A DNA stretch of 64,000 bases. Origin: Echinometra lucunter. Taxonomy: Eukaryota > Echinodermata > Echinoidea > Camarodonta > Echinometridae. The position numbers were made by a program, and so were the translations under genes. Every line of letters begins with the position of its first letter. Position 1 is the stretch's first letter. The stretch covers positions 17,950,908-18,014,907 of the forward strand of contig CM057162.1 of the NCBI GenBank assembly GCA_029962745.1. Direction: 5' to 3'. The notes under the pieces were generated by a model. The model saw only the letters and a program-made list of their open reading frames with translations, did no database searches and was not told the origin of the DNA. Positions 24,287-35,760 of the stretch are shown in pieces.

Positions 24287-24844
24287 GGCTTTTACTAAAC
24301 ACTCGGGTCGCGTCGCGCTGGATAACACTCGGATCGCGGCTTACTGGGTATGGGGCGCCAAGTGTTAACTACGTTATTTGGTTCAAAACTGCACAATTTA
24401 GTGTCAAAAGTTCACTAAAACTTGAAATCTTTATAGAATTCATGAATATTGAGCCATTTTGTTACAAAATGAAATACAACACACGGTTTTGCAACAAAAA
24501 CCTCCTTAATATGAATAAACAGACAGGATTTATAATTATGATCTCTCATTAAGTCTGCAATATTCACTTCGCCTGGGCACTGACTTTGTTTTTGTTTGTT
24601 TGTTACTTTCTTTCTTTCTTTCTTTCTTTTTTTTTCGTTACAAACACTTTGCGCTTAGCAGAGGGCGGGAAGATCAGATCACCAGAATATGCTCGTGGAC
24701 GAGGCTTTGGGGATTTGGGTTTTCCTGTACACTGACTGCAGTTTTTGGACCGAATAACCTCGTTAACACTTGGCGCACCATAACCAGCGAGCCGCGACCC
24801 AAGTGTTTTCCAGCGCGACGTGACCCGAGTGTTTAGTTAAAGCC
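24287..24844. mobile_element. TIR element of about 558 bp
   Basis: The left end GGCTTTTACTAAACACTCGG pairs with the right end CCGAGTGTTTAGTTAAAGCC. The inverted match extends for about 100 bp through GTCGCGCTGGA, GATCGCGGCT and GCGCCAAGTGTTAAC. The arms are GC-rich and the interior AT-rich. No transposase is present, so it is a non-autonomous DNA transposon. A target-site duplication could not be fixed. Confidence 0.8.
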
Positions 24845-26493
24845 GCTAGATTTGATAAAGGATATATCATTATTTCTTTCACACGACATGCCTTCTGATA
24901 CTTCATGTTCGAACCGAGCCATGATATTGGGTCAAACCATGGTCCACGGATGCATACACAGATGTTTATTCCGAATCGAACTCAATTCACATCCCCCCCC
25001 AAAAAAAAAAAATGAACCAGTTGTTTTCCGAATGGCAGCTTCAGTTATATCGAACGTACGTAGCAGATACGTTGCTGATAATAAACAGAGTCTGTTACTT
25101 ATGAGATAAATGTTTCTTAAACATCAAACATAACAAATCTCATGCAAACGCACCGCAAATGAAAATAATGGAAACAACGAGATGATAATCATGATGATGA
25201 GGAGGAGGAGGTGTATTATTATGATCATGATGATAATGAAATTGAAAAATGACAACACAAAAGTCATAAATCATGATGATATAAATACTACTAATAATAA
25301 ATAGTACAGATTTGTTTTTAATGCACTTTTTTTCATTCTAAAGTGTTCAATTTATATAATTCACTGAAATAACACATGCATGATACTAACCAGAGATGTA
25401 TGCATGATGTAAAATGAAGATTTTATTAATAATACTAGTAGTTAACTAATAATTCTTTGTGATAAAGTTCAGATTATGATATATCTACTATGCAATTGAA
25501 AATGAAATTCAATCACCATTGTCATGATTGTTTAGAATTCAACTGAAATACAGAGCTGTTTCACATTCCAATTTCCTCTTTAGTTTATAATTATTAAAGA
25601 CCTTCTTGATTATTTTATAAGATAGTTAAAAATGTTAAAGAAGCGATGGTCCTAACTTTGACTAAGCTCAGTGTTGTACTATGAGAAACTAAGTCTTAAC
25701 CAACGGGAAATGTCATACAACTAAACATGCCCGCCATTATTGAAGGGTAGGCTATTCTTCCCATGTAATGAACACAAGGCTCCCGGCAGAAGGCCTATGC
25801 ATCTCCTTTCCAACCATGCCAACTGACCCAATATTATAATTAGTGCCGCGTAGGGTGGTGTGGGTGGTGCGCTGCACACTCTGTGCATCTAAGCAAACGC
25901 TCATGAAGTAATACCTGGCTTTTGTCGTCACGTCATCGCGCAATGTATTCTGGTGTCCCGGCATGCGGATACGATGCCTTTAACATACCCCTTAACCAAA
26001 TCAGATGGGTACCGTGGAAGGTGTACCTCCCATACGAAAATTGTAACCTTTTCAAGGCATTTAATTTGAAGAGGGGGGGGGGGGGGTCACATTGTTGATC
26101 ATTAATTAGTGACCAAACCTATCATCAGGAATGACATCAGTGGCAGTTTATTCTAGCAAGTTTAGTAACAGGCCTAAAATACGTTAATCAGTTTATTTCA
26201 TAACCTGAAACTAAGCCTCACATTAAAGATTATCTAGGATTGTGCAGGATAAGCGGCTAATACACGTAGAAACGTTAAAATGTATATGGAATACCCATCT
26301 TGATGCATTTCAGTTCGATTCATTAGTTTCTCGAAATATGACAGCCGGAGTTATATGACGGTGCCTAATCTGCTGAGCGGCTATAATGGCGAAGAGGAGA
26401 AGCGGAGGATAGGGCAACGGTGGTCAGGGTGGGGAAGAAATGCCATGCTACTAAATTGATGTGCTTTTATATCTCAACTGCGAAGCCAGAACA
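24845..26493. other. No gene seen
   Basis: AT-rich sequence with (GATGAT)n/(GAG)n simple repeats near 25185-25240, a C8A11-type run near 24995 and a G-run near 26071-26087. No coding region is supported. Confidence 0.4.
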
Positions 26494-27280
26494 TTTGATT
26501 TGATTTGACTTGATTTGATTCATTTAATTTTCCGTTTCACAGTATATACAAAACGAATATATGAATTCAGTAATCTCTTTAATTTTTAAGACAAAAGTAA
26601 TAGCCTATGATGAAATAACATAAAAGAAAGAACAGAATTATTGAAATACTGAACGAAGAGTTGACCAGGCTGAGAAAAGGATAGTAAAACGGAGGGGCAA
26701 GCTCAAAAAAAGAGCAAAGCTTGTAAGGTGCAAGCCCCTGAAGCTAATACATTACAGATATATCAACAAAAGCAAAACAAAGCAGAAATTACAAATCAGT
26801 AGCATAATCAGGTAATCAAAACAATTAAAGTAAGCCACACAAATATAAAACAAACAAACCAAAAAACAAACAAACACAGAAAGAAAGAAAGGGAAAGGGG
26901 TAGGAGGTGGATAAAGAGAGTGTGTGTGATATAAGAGAAGGGGAAAGGAGTGTTTAGGCTTGGGTTGTTGACAGGTAATGGCTGAGTAAATATTTCTTAA
27001 GTTTACGTTTAAAGATGTTGACCATGTTGACGCTAGAGGGAATTCCAATAAATGGGTCCGGTGAAAACAAACGTGTTTTGGTCGAAGACTGTTCTAGTAA
27101 GTGGTATATGAAAAAAAGGTTATGTTGTCTGGGGGGTGTAACATAAAAAATGCAATCAATCTTACGATTGATATCAATCGTAAGTCTATGGCAAACCATA
27201 GGGTAACCATGTATAGAATCATTCTTGCGGAACATATCAGTAAAAATAGCGGGAAGATCGCATTTTTCTAGTTCATACAT
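26494..27280 (-). mobile_element. 5'-truncated LINE: RT C-terminus, 3' UTR and tail
   Basis: On the minus strand, 27280 down to 26954 encodes a usual C-terminal end of a non-LTR ORF2: YGYPMVCHRLTID-like spacing, KTRLFSPDPFIGIPSSVNMV, then FKRKLKKYLLSHY before the stop. The 3' UTR follows, ending in an (AAATC)n-like tail at about 26494-26520. A perfect 24-nt palindrome lies inside at 27161-27184. Confidence 0.72.
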
Positions 27281-27313
27281 AAATCGTTTCTACCTCTATC
27301 GATCTCTATCTAT

Positions 27314-27371
27314 CGAACCCAGTTACGTGATCCGTAACTGGGTTCGGAGGGGGGGGGGGGGGGGGGGGGGG
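27314..27371. repeat. Perfect 14-bp hairpin next to a 23-G run
   Basis: CGAACCCAGTTACG (27314-27327), loop TGATC, and the exact complement CGTAACTGGGTTCG (27333-27346) are followed at once by about 23 G (27349-27371). Confidence 0.85.
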
Positions 27372-27655
27372 TGGGGACACGGCACCCCAAAGGGGCCATG
27401 CTACTAGCTCCATGATTGCGAAGCCAGACCATAGTTTCTATCAGTTAGTTAACATGGTTAAGTGAAACGGTCTTAAAACGCTGGTTATGGACCTTTTTAC
27501 ATCTGTTTCCTCTGTCCATGCATTCCGTAGCTGTCTTTTGAAACCGAGCTTTTGCGAAATAAAGGAGAAATTAAAGGGCCGGAATCAACTGCGATGATTC
27601 TGTCCAGAAAAGGAAAGCTTTGATTACGTCCTTTAATATTCGCTTCACTCCGCCT
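27372..27655. other. No gene seen
   Basis: Short spacer between the G-run and the next TIR element, without coding evidence. Confidence 0.4.
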
Positions 27656-28062
27656 TATGCCACGTTCACACCAAGGTACGGTCGCTGGGTACGGTCGCAG
27701 AGACCGTACCCAGCGACTGATGAAACCATGGTGTGAAAGCATTTCATCGTACTCAGCGACCGATCGTTTCCGGCCAAAACGATCGGTCGCCGAGTCCGAC
27801 CTAATAGGTACTTCAGCGACCGATCGCGACCGATGCAAACTTGATGTGAAAGTACATCGTTTTCTGCGACCGATCGAAATGCAATGACCCTCCATACATG
27901 CCCACCACTGATCTCTCCTTCCGTTTCCGGCTAGGTCGGCTATACTGCGACCGATCGCTCAGGGCCTGACCAAATTTTGACGGCGGTGTGAAAGCACGTC
28001 CGATCGGTCGCTGGGTACGGTCTCTGCGACCGTATCCAGTACCTTGGTGTGAAAGCGGTATT
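27656..28062. mobile_element. TIR MITE with CGACCGATCG-rich interior
   Basis: The left end (TTCACACCAAGGTACGGTCG, then TGGGTACGGTCGCAGAGACC) pairs with the right end, which reads the complement up to GGTGTGAAAGC. The inverted match is about 50 bp. The interior repeats CGACCGATCG-like words about six times and is GC-rich, unlike its surroundings. It has no coding capacity. Confidence 0.82.
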
Positions 28063-28745
28063 AGAGTTATAGACAAGGCGGTCGACCATCTCAGTACACC
28101 CAGCCATCCTAGCCGGAGGCTTATTATCCAAGCTTACACAGACCCGGGGATTGATTGAGGAAGCAGGATAAAAAAAGGTACTTCATAGTTCCTTCCTTTT
28201 TGCAGTAAGGTAGTTCCTGTATTTTAATACACGTTTACATCAAAACACATTGAGGTCCAGAGCTCTTTGTTTTTTAGAACCACAGTTTTCATACATTATC
28301 ACAATATACGCCAAAAAAGATGCGTTTCGAAGGTTTTGCCCAGGTAAAAAAAAAAATGAAAAAGGTAACGTCCTTTGCAAGTATATTCAATGACTGTTTT
28401 TTAAAAAAGATTCCGTCCATACAAAAATAACAAAAGAGCTACGAACACGCCCTCAGCGATATGAAAAGCGCAACGCAAGAAAAAGAGGGAAGTGAATTGT
28501 TCGAACATTCAAGAGGGAAAGAGATTAGTTTCCGCTTTCACAGTTTCCTATTGACACTTTCCTACTTTACATTTTGATTTTATTTGATTTCATTTCATTC
28601 AATATACATCATCACAAATTAACAGTCTTTCAACATGTATGGTCACATAAAATCATACATAGAAAAAAAAAAAACGCAGAGCTTGAGTTGACGTCCTAAC
28701 CATAAATAGACTGATCATACAATGAATACGCATATACATTTGTTT
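28063..28745. other. No gene seen
   Basis: AT-rich sequence with A-runs and an ATTTGATTT-type retroposon tail near 28570-28600. No gene is supported. Confidence 0.4.
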
Positions 28746-29691
28746 TATTTTTATTCCTCCGCCCACCGTAAGTGGGTACCGGAGGCATTATATTTTCGGG
28801 TTGTTTGAACGTACGTCCGTCCGTACGTCCGTCCTTCCGTACGTCCGTCCTTCCGTCTGACCGTCTGTACGGCCGTCCGTCCCGTTTTCGTTCTCGCGAT
28901 AACTTAAGAACCAATTGACGGATCAACTTCAAACTTGGCTCATGTATGCATATGGGAGGGACAATGATCTGATTAGATTCTGGGGCCATGAGGTCAAAGG
29001 TCAAGGTTAAGGAGGTCAATATATACATGAAAATGGCTTGTTCTCGCGATAACTTAAGAACCATTCGACGGATCGATTTCAAACTAGGCTCATGTGTGCA
29101 AATGGAAGAGCCGATGATCTGAGTAGATTTGGGGGGTCACGAGGTCAAAGGTCAAGGGTCATAGAGGTTATATACATGAAAATGGTTTGTTCTCGCGATA
29201 ACTTAAGGACCATTTGATGGATCAACTTCAAACTAGGCTCATTTTTGCAAATGGAAGGGCCGATGATCTGATTAGATTTGGGGGTCACGAGATCAAATAT
29301 CAAACGTCACAGAGGTCATTATATATGTGGCTCATTTTCGCGATAACTTAAGAACCCTACGACGGATCAACTTCGAACTTGGCTCATGTGTGCATATGGG
29401 AGGGACAATGATCATATTAGATTTGGGGGTCACAAGATTAGAGGTCAGACGTCATAGATGTCATTGTATATGTGAGAATTGTTCATTTTCGCGATAAATT
29501 AAGAACCATTCGACTGATCAACTTCAAACCTGGCATACACAATGTTGAAATAGAATCATATTTTCCAGTTTTGTACTCTAAATTTATCTTTATATATTTC
29601 CCTTAATTGAAAGTGATATATTTCTACTCTGGCAAGGGCGAAGGCAATAAATTTCGACCGAGCGCGGTCGAGGATTCATCTAGTTGTTTTT
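28746..29691 (+). mobile_element. Non-autonomous Helitron/HINE-like element, copy 2
   Basis: It shares the 5' start (TATTTTTAT, then CCTCCGCCCACCGTA) with copy 1. A (GTCC)n-like tract (28805-28880) and five units of about 150 bp follow, starting near 28900, 29049, 29198, 29341 and 29494. The 3' end has CGACCGAGCGCGGTCG, the spacer AGGATTCAT and CTAGT (29680-29684). The subterminal inverted repeat before the palindrome is degraded (GGGCGAAGGCAATAAA). The first two units keep AGGTCAAAGGTCA; later ones are eroded. Confidence 0.8.
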
Positions 29692-31011
29692 AGTTTGTAT
29701 TTACTTATCCCGTAACCCGTCTCAGTATCCTTACTCCGCCTCAGCATCACCTACTTGTATGAAAGAGAGGGGGGGGGGGGGGGTGCTGGGGCGGCATATA
29801 GATAGGTGAGGTTACATAGCCAGTGGGTGTTTCACAAATAGCGCACTTGAAGCTCGTCCTACTCATATGCGATTTCGCTACGTCCAAAATTATAGTGCAC
29901 AGGTGTAAGTCTGTTTCACGATTGCTGGCTAAGTCCGTTTCAGGAAATCGCTGTTGTGGTAAATAGTTAACATGGTTGTATATGGTACTATCTGGTACTT
30001 GATTTGGTACTTGCGAAAGATTCGGTACTAACTCATATTTTGGGCACTTATGCATGATTTTAAGTCGAACTTGAATCTTTGCGACCCCCCCCCCCCCCCA
30101 GCCGGAATCGAAATCTATCACTAGACATGCAAGAGGAAAATTATTTTACGAAGATCTGTATGATTAAATCAAACTTTAGAAAAAAAAATCCTGTCTGTTA
30201 TGTTGGAAATGGAACTAAACTGAACTGAACTGAACCGAACTGACATCATTACAAGAATCAGAATGTCATGTTTCGATGGCCTTTTTTCTTCTTTTTTCTT
30301 TTAATGTAATTTAGAAATACAGAAGTTGGTTTATTTCTCGATATTGTACATCAAATTGAGGTATAACATATATTTGCTAGTGAACCCGCTAGCGGCTACA
30401 GAACAGGCACTAGACTGCCACAGTTGACGCTTGGCACATACAGCCATACAATCATAAGCACTAACATTGTGGCCCTCGACATGTCCCAGGGTTTCGATAC
30501 CAATTAATTGCTATTTGCACCACGGCGGGGTTTTATTTGTAAAACTTTTTTGTTTTGTTTTGTTGTGAGATTTTTACACAAATTTTCTCATGGAGGGTGT
30601 GAAATCAACCGACCTAGAATAACAAAACAGCACAATCATGACAATGGCAGTTCCAGACAATAATGTAGCATTGAAGAAAAAAAAACCCCAATATTTTCTT
30701 TCTGTTGTAACAATTCGTGCAGACTAGCACTGGTGAGGGCTATGCTCTGCACAGGCCAAAGGCTCGAAATTCAGCTTTTGAGGTGTTTTTTTTTTTAAAT
30801 CTTGTACTCAAATAGAAGAGACTAATCTTGGAGGTTGTCTTGCCTTCTAGAAAAACTCATTCCCTCTAAATGGAATGAGATCAAATGTAAAGAAAATTAA
30901 AAGAGGCTTTTCAACATAAAACTCATTATACACCAATAATTTCTTAAGATGTGCCAGAATAATAAGCTTTAATTTTTCGTTTGTGAAGAATCCATTTACA
31001 TGACATCACCA
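29692..31011. other. No gene seen
   Basis: No supported gene. A G-run (about 29769-29783) and a C-run (about 30085-30099) face each other across 300 bp. The rest is AT-rich. Confidence 0.4.
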
Positions 31012-31164
31012 GGGCCCCGTCTTACAAAGAGTTGCCAGTGATGCAAATCGATCGCAACTTTGAAACTGATCAACCCTATTTCCTATCTCTTAAGCACACA
31101 GTTGAGATCAATCTAAAAGCTTAGACTGATTTGAATCAATCGCAAATCTTTGTAAGACGGGGCC
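31012..31164. mobile_element. Fold-back MITE, GGCCCCGTCTTACAAAGA type
   Basis: The left end GGGCCCCGTCTTACAAAGAG pairs with the right end CTTTGTAAGACGGGGCC. The arms include ATCGATCGCAAC and AATCAATCGCAA blocks. Confidence 0.85.
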
Positions 31165-31984
31165 AACACATCACACCTCTTTATTTTTTCATTTTGAATA
31201 GTTAACATTAATTATGTTTCAATCCTGAATATTTTTCAACTCAAAGTTTGTACAGTGGATAACAGGAAGGGGGTAAATAAATCGGAGGATGGTTGTCGAC
31301 TTGAGGTGTCTCAACCTCAAGTGTCCCGACCTCGGGTGGTTTTTCAGGTGTGCAAGTCTACTTGAGGTTGCCCCAAGTTAAAATTGGGTCACAGCTGAGG
31401 GGTCAAAAATATCCTGAAATCTTACCACATTTGGAGGTTTCCTTGGCAAAACGACCTTTTAAAAACATTTAGGTAGATGATTTTCTGCTAACAAAATCAT
31501 GCTCTTTTAAATGAACTAACATTGTTTCGGCATTGGGTACCCCCTTTAAGATTTCACCTCGTTGAGAAAGTGGTCGCTGCCGATTAACTTTTCAGGCGAT
31601 GAAATGTTTTTAAAAAATGGGTTCCTGAACGCATGACTGGTTGTAGTTTGAATTATTGATCATCTAATATACTATCACAGGTAACGGTGGTAATAGTATT
31701 TGCACAGAGTGCAAAACGGTGTAGAGAGCGAAGGAAAATACGGCAACAAACAAACAGACAAACAAAGAAGGGGAAAAATAACAAGATAATGAAAGGAAAG
31801 GGAAAATCCAAAGTGTTTTATTGTTTAGGAGTAGTGTCAGCTTCAAAGGCCATCAACAAGGCTAAGTTAATCCAAAATAAAAAGGGCTTAGTTAGTCATT
31901 ATAATGTCTGTCCTGTTATGCGTTCAGTGCGGTATATCTGAATAACATTCAGTATCTTTCATTTTACCTTTCCTCTTACAACAG
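31165..31984. other. No coding gene; sequence upstream of gene A
   Basis: GTTGTCGACTTGAGGT at about 31293 recurs at about 32610, which suggests a small dispersed repeat. Just before gene A a pyrimidine-rich run TTTTACCTTTCCTCTTACAACAG ends in AG at 31984 and looks like a splice acceptor, so a 5' untranslated exon probably lies further upstream. No promoter could be assigned. Confidence 0.45.
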
Positions 31985-32043
31985 ATATCCGAAGATGAAT
32001 TCGCTAATCGTTCTTGCTCTGCTCGTCTGCACCTTTGCCACTG
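31985..32043 (+). CDS. Ly6/uPAR-like gene A, exon 1 (signal peptide)
   Basis: First coding exon of a GPI-type LU-domain surface protein. ATG at 31995 begins MNSLIVLALLVCTFATG, a short N-terminus with a hydrophobic core and small residues at the expected signal-peptidase site. The exon ends in G followed by GTAAGT, a consensus donor, leaving phase 1. The intron to exon 2 is about 12.4 kb. A possible acceptor just before 31985 suggests an upstream untranslated exon. Separate signal-peptide exons ending in phase 1 are the known structure of Ly6-family genes. The link to exon 2 rests on phase and on the lack of any other candidate between them; a transcript has not been seen. Confidence 0.7.
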
Positions 32044-32167
32044 GTAAGTAGAGAAAATATGCTTGATTCGTTTCATCGATCATGAAACAATGTCCTTTTG
32101 AAGGCTCATTCAGATATGAACTGACAAACCCCCGGGGAAACCCCTACCGTGTTCCTTTTGTCCCCAC

Positions 32168-32300
32168 CCTCCTCCTCCTCCTTGTTCTTGTTCTTGTTCT
32201 TCTTGTTCTTCTTGTTCTTGTTCTTGTTCTTCTTCTTCTTTTTCTTCTTCTTCTTCTTCTTCTTCTTCTTCTTCTTCTTCTTCTTCTTCCCTTTTTTTTT
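32168..32300 (+). repeat. (CTT)n / (GAA)n pyrimidine-purine tract in intron 1
   Basis: A strand-asymmetric tract made of CTC, CTTGTT and then long CTT repeats, ending in a T-run, begins 125 bases after the exon 1 donor of gene A. Reading frames over it are poly-Leu, poly-Phe or poly-Lys artefacts. Confidence 0.95.
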
Positions 32301-33184
32301 TCTTTTCCACAATGAGAAGCGCATAAATGCGTAGGATTACTTCACGCTAGAATAAAAGAAATTTGACAAAACATGCAAAAGATGGATCATTTTCATCTGT
32401 TCCTTCCACCCGCCCCTACATAAAATTAAATACTCAAATAGAAGCGATATACCACTCCCTGTGTTAACTCATACTAACCATTGATGACTTCAAGTCAACT
32501 GTTTGACCTAACCAATAACTCCAGGCAATAATTGTGCAATGACTAAACAGGCACCCATACCTGTAATACGGCTAATGCTGAATTTGCTCGTCAAATTTTG
32601 ATAGTTCGGTTGTCGACTTGAGGTCTGCCGATTTAAGGTGGCCAGACATGCCAGACGTCAAGTCGACTTTCATGTGGGTATATTTCTGCATATACGTGTA
32701 CGTGTGTGTGTGTGTTGTGTGTGTGTGCGTGTATTCTACTATGATATTCGTCTAAACTAAGATCAGAGGACTGAAGGGAGTACGAAGGAATGTGTATGAA
32801 GGGAGTACGCTTTATCAATGATATTTTGAAAACGGGTGGTACATTTCTCTCGTATTTTGAATTTCAACATATATTTGATATACAAACAAATATCCTTCAA
32901 TACTATGGGTCATGTAATGCTGTTCGGACGGGTTTTAGAAACAGTGTTATACCAAAGTTCATGGAACCTACATGTATTATACCTGAAACATTATTTCTAG
33001 TATTGAAAATGAAAAAAAAAAGAAAGGATTTCTCATATTGATCAATCGTTTTTAAAAAAAATAATGTGAAAGAATGTAACAGCCTCACCAAGTGGAAACG
33101 TTATTTATAACTCGGAGATAAAACATGGTGTTCATATTTTCTGATTCCCTGTCAGTCAACTAATGATACAAATATGAGTGATTT
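32301..33184. other. Intron 1 sequence, no gene
   Basis: This part of gene A intron 1 contains a (GT)n tract near 32700-32728 and the GTTGTCGACTTGAGGT repeat at 32610. No coding support. Confidence 0.4.
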
Positions 33185-33860
33185 CACTATAAGATTTTGA
33201 ATAGACTACTTTATATGAAAGATTCACGGATGAAATTCCAAGTAGTTGATAATAAACAATGTACATTTTTTAACAGCAGTGAAGAGACAATTATACATAT
33301 ATTTTGTTACTGTCCATATTCAACTATAATATGGGATAAACTTGAGCAGTGGTTATTTAGAAAGAGCGATATAAAGATCAAACTCGCAAACCAAAATATA
33401 TTGTTTAGATTGAATGGAGGTCATAACAACGCTTTTAACTCTATCGTAATCATTGTAATGAAAGAAATATTTTCAGCCGAATGTAAAAATCAGTTACCAC
33501 GGTTTGAAAAAGTTATGACAGCTATCAAAACATATTATGATATTGAAAGATGTATAGCAAAGATAAATCTAAAGGAAAACAATTTTTCAGAAAAAATGGT
33601 TTCATTTCACCAAATGTTTCTAGGAGTTCGTATGTTCATTTTGCCTGTTTACATGTTATAGAAGTGTATACGACACTGTTCAATGCGCTGCAGCTGTGCG
33701 TCTGCAGATTTGTTATATTTTGTTATTCTCTGTTGTCTGAAGTCAACATTTATACGACAAATCATGGAAAAATATATATGTATCGATCTTTTGTAAAAAT
33801 TGTTGTGTTGAAGATCAGTAAAGGAACCCTGTGGAAGGGTAAATAGAAAAAAAAAGATCA
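33185..33860 (+). mobile_element. L1/Tx1-like LINE 3' fragment
   Basis: The frame at 33197-33660 encodes the C-terminal region of a Tx1-like ORF2: a short MKFQVV lead, then SSEETIIHIFCYCPYSTIIW in the position of the zinc-binding region, then DKLEQWLF. The first Cys pair is altered (CTFF in place of Cys-x2-Cys). It is the same family type as 10240-14638 but 5'-truncated, and lies in intron 1 of gene A. 33861-34279 shows nothing further. Confidence 0.65.
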
Positions 33861-34279
33861 GGAGGCTGAAAAAAATATAACATGTTGTGGTAGGCTGCAG
33901 TTGAAATTATGGATTCTGGGGTGACTGTAAGTACTATACCTCCAGTCATCGAATATTTTCTGAATTCTTCGTAAAAGTGAAGGGGGTATTTCTTTAAAAA
34001 AATGCATAGATAACTGACTTTATCACACTCCTGTCATTAAGTCTATAACTACTTCACCTGCAGACGTATACTTTGCTTTTAATCCAAGGAACAACCTGAA
34101 GACCAGGTGAAGGCATGTCTTAAAAATATTCTCCAAAAATAAATTAAGCCCCATGCAGACCAGGTACTGGCCTGATATTCAAGAAGAGACCTCCTGAAGT
34201 AGTGTGAACAGTGTAAATAATATTTAGGCTTAAGCCACAAATGACTGGATTCATATTGATCAAAAGGCCAATACTAAGG

Positions 34280-34603
34280 AAGCTTAAAAGTGCCACCCAT
34301 ATGTTTAGATAATTATCTTGGGAAGTTGACATCTTGCTTGCAAAAACATCAGATGATGAGATTTCAGATCTCGGGATCTTTTCATCTGATCATCTGTTCC
34401 AAAAGATGTCGACTGATGAGATCTGGGATCTTGCCATCTGATCATCTCTTCTACAGGATGTCGACGTGATGAGATCCGGAATCTTGTCATCTGATCATAT
34501 CTTCTACAGGATGTCGACATGATCAGATCCTAGATCCTTTCGCTAGCAAGATGTCGACTTCCCAAGATAATTATCTCAACATCTGGGTGGCATTTTTAAG
34601 CTT
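34280..34603. mobile_element. TIR element with internal minisatellite of about 57 bp
   Basis: The left end AAGCTTAAAAGTGCCACCCA pairs with the right end TGGGTGGCATTTTTAAGCTT. The arms continue through AGATAATTATCTTGGGAAGT and GACATCTTGCT. Inside are about four units of the kind GATGTCGAC, GATGAGATC, GGATCTTG and CATCTGATCATCT, each rich in small palindromes. It lies in intron 1 of gene A. Confidence 0.82.
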
Positions 34604-35089
34604 GCATACAGTACAGCAGTAAGGGTATGAATAATTTTGAGAATTTTATAAGAAGTCGACGTTATAAAAAGGCACAAATGTATATGAAGACTCCGTTGGC
34701 ACACATTAGATTCGGTATGTCTGAAGAGTGGGCATTGTTCATGTTCTGTGGATACCATGAAAAAAGGACATACTCCGTCCGAGGGAAAAAATTAATGATT
34801 TTTTTTTTCCGGGGCTACTCTTTGAGCCAGTCCACCCAAATTTTCTACATTGTATTACAGTTTACATTGGACCCTAGAGAATTTCAGGGGCTCTTTTTTA
34901 GTTTTCCAGGTCTCTTTAGTCCAAACAATGGTTAACTGTTGACTGAACATGCTGAATAATATAGTAAACTGCTTTTCTAATTATAGTTGTTACTTGGTTC
35001 ATGTTGAATCAGCTGTCTCTGAGTGTAATGATGCTTCCATGTGAACTCGAATGGAAGATTCCAGTACAATATGGAACAAAGACTTGGTT
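34604..35089. other. Intron 1 sequence, no gene
   Basis: No repeat boundary or coding region is clear here. Confidence 0.35.
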
Positions 35090-35760
35090 TTATTGCAGTC
35101 TTGTGGATCGGAGAGTGAATTGGAAGACAAATATGTGATCTTGAACCTGGTAGATCACTATGAACATGGCGGACAAAGAAAGCGGACAAAATAAACAACC
35201 TCTCATTCTACCCTTCGCAATGGTTCTGGTAGTCAAAAGAACATCCCTTCACAGCTATTGTGTTTAATCCTGTAGTTCCAGGTGAATGTGCATGGGACAC
35301 CTGTTCCACATATTTTAGACAATAGCAGTGAAGGGATGTTCTTCTGACTACGAGAACCATTGCGAAGGGTAGAATGAGGGGTTGTTTATTTTGTCTGCTG
35401 CTTTGTCCGTCATGTTAATAGTGTGAGGTGTCTGTTCGTCTTCTATGGTCGCATGCGATTTCTTTGATTAAATAAATGATGTATGTATTGTATTCATGAA
35501 ATGAGAAAAAAAGAGCTGTTGCATCACTGCAGTCTTGTGGATCAGAGGTTTGATTAGAAGAAAAGTGAGTGAATTTGAACCTGTTAGATGAGGTGTCTGT
35601 TCGTGTTCTATGCTCACATGCGATTTGTTTCATTAAAAATGACATATGTGCTGTATTTATGATTATATGAAAAATAGAAATATATTGTATTGCTGCAGTC
35701 ATGTGGATCAGAGGGTGAATTAGATGATAAATGGGTGAACTTGAATTGTGGACACAGCAG
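35090..35760 (+). repeat. Tandem repeat (unit about 165-170 bp) split by a fold-back
   Basis: CTGCAGTC(T/A)TGTGGATC, a GTGAATT block and TTGAAC recur at about 35094, 35528 and 35693. The spacing between the last two is about 165. The first and second units are separated by the fold-back element at 35156-35423, so the repeat was there first. Confidence 0.7.
35156..35423. mobile_element. Long-arm fold-back element
   Basis: The left end CACTATGAACATGGCGGACA pairs with the right end, which reads TGTCCGTCATGTTAATAGTG. The inverted match runs about 100 bp through AATAAACAACC, CATTCTACCCTTCGCAATGG and GAACATCCCTTCAC. The centre is about 50 bp. Confidence 0.82.

Noticed and set aside
32106..32334. 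Poly-Leu, poly-Phe, poly-Lys and poly-Glu frames
   Set aside because: Artefacts of the CTT/GAA tract.
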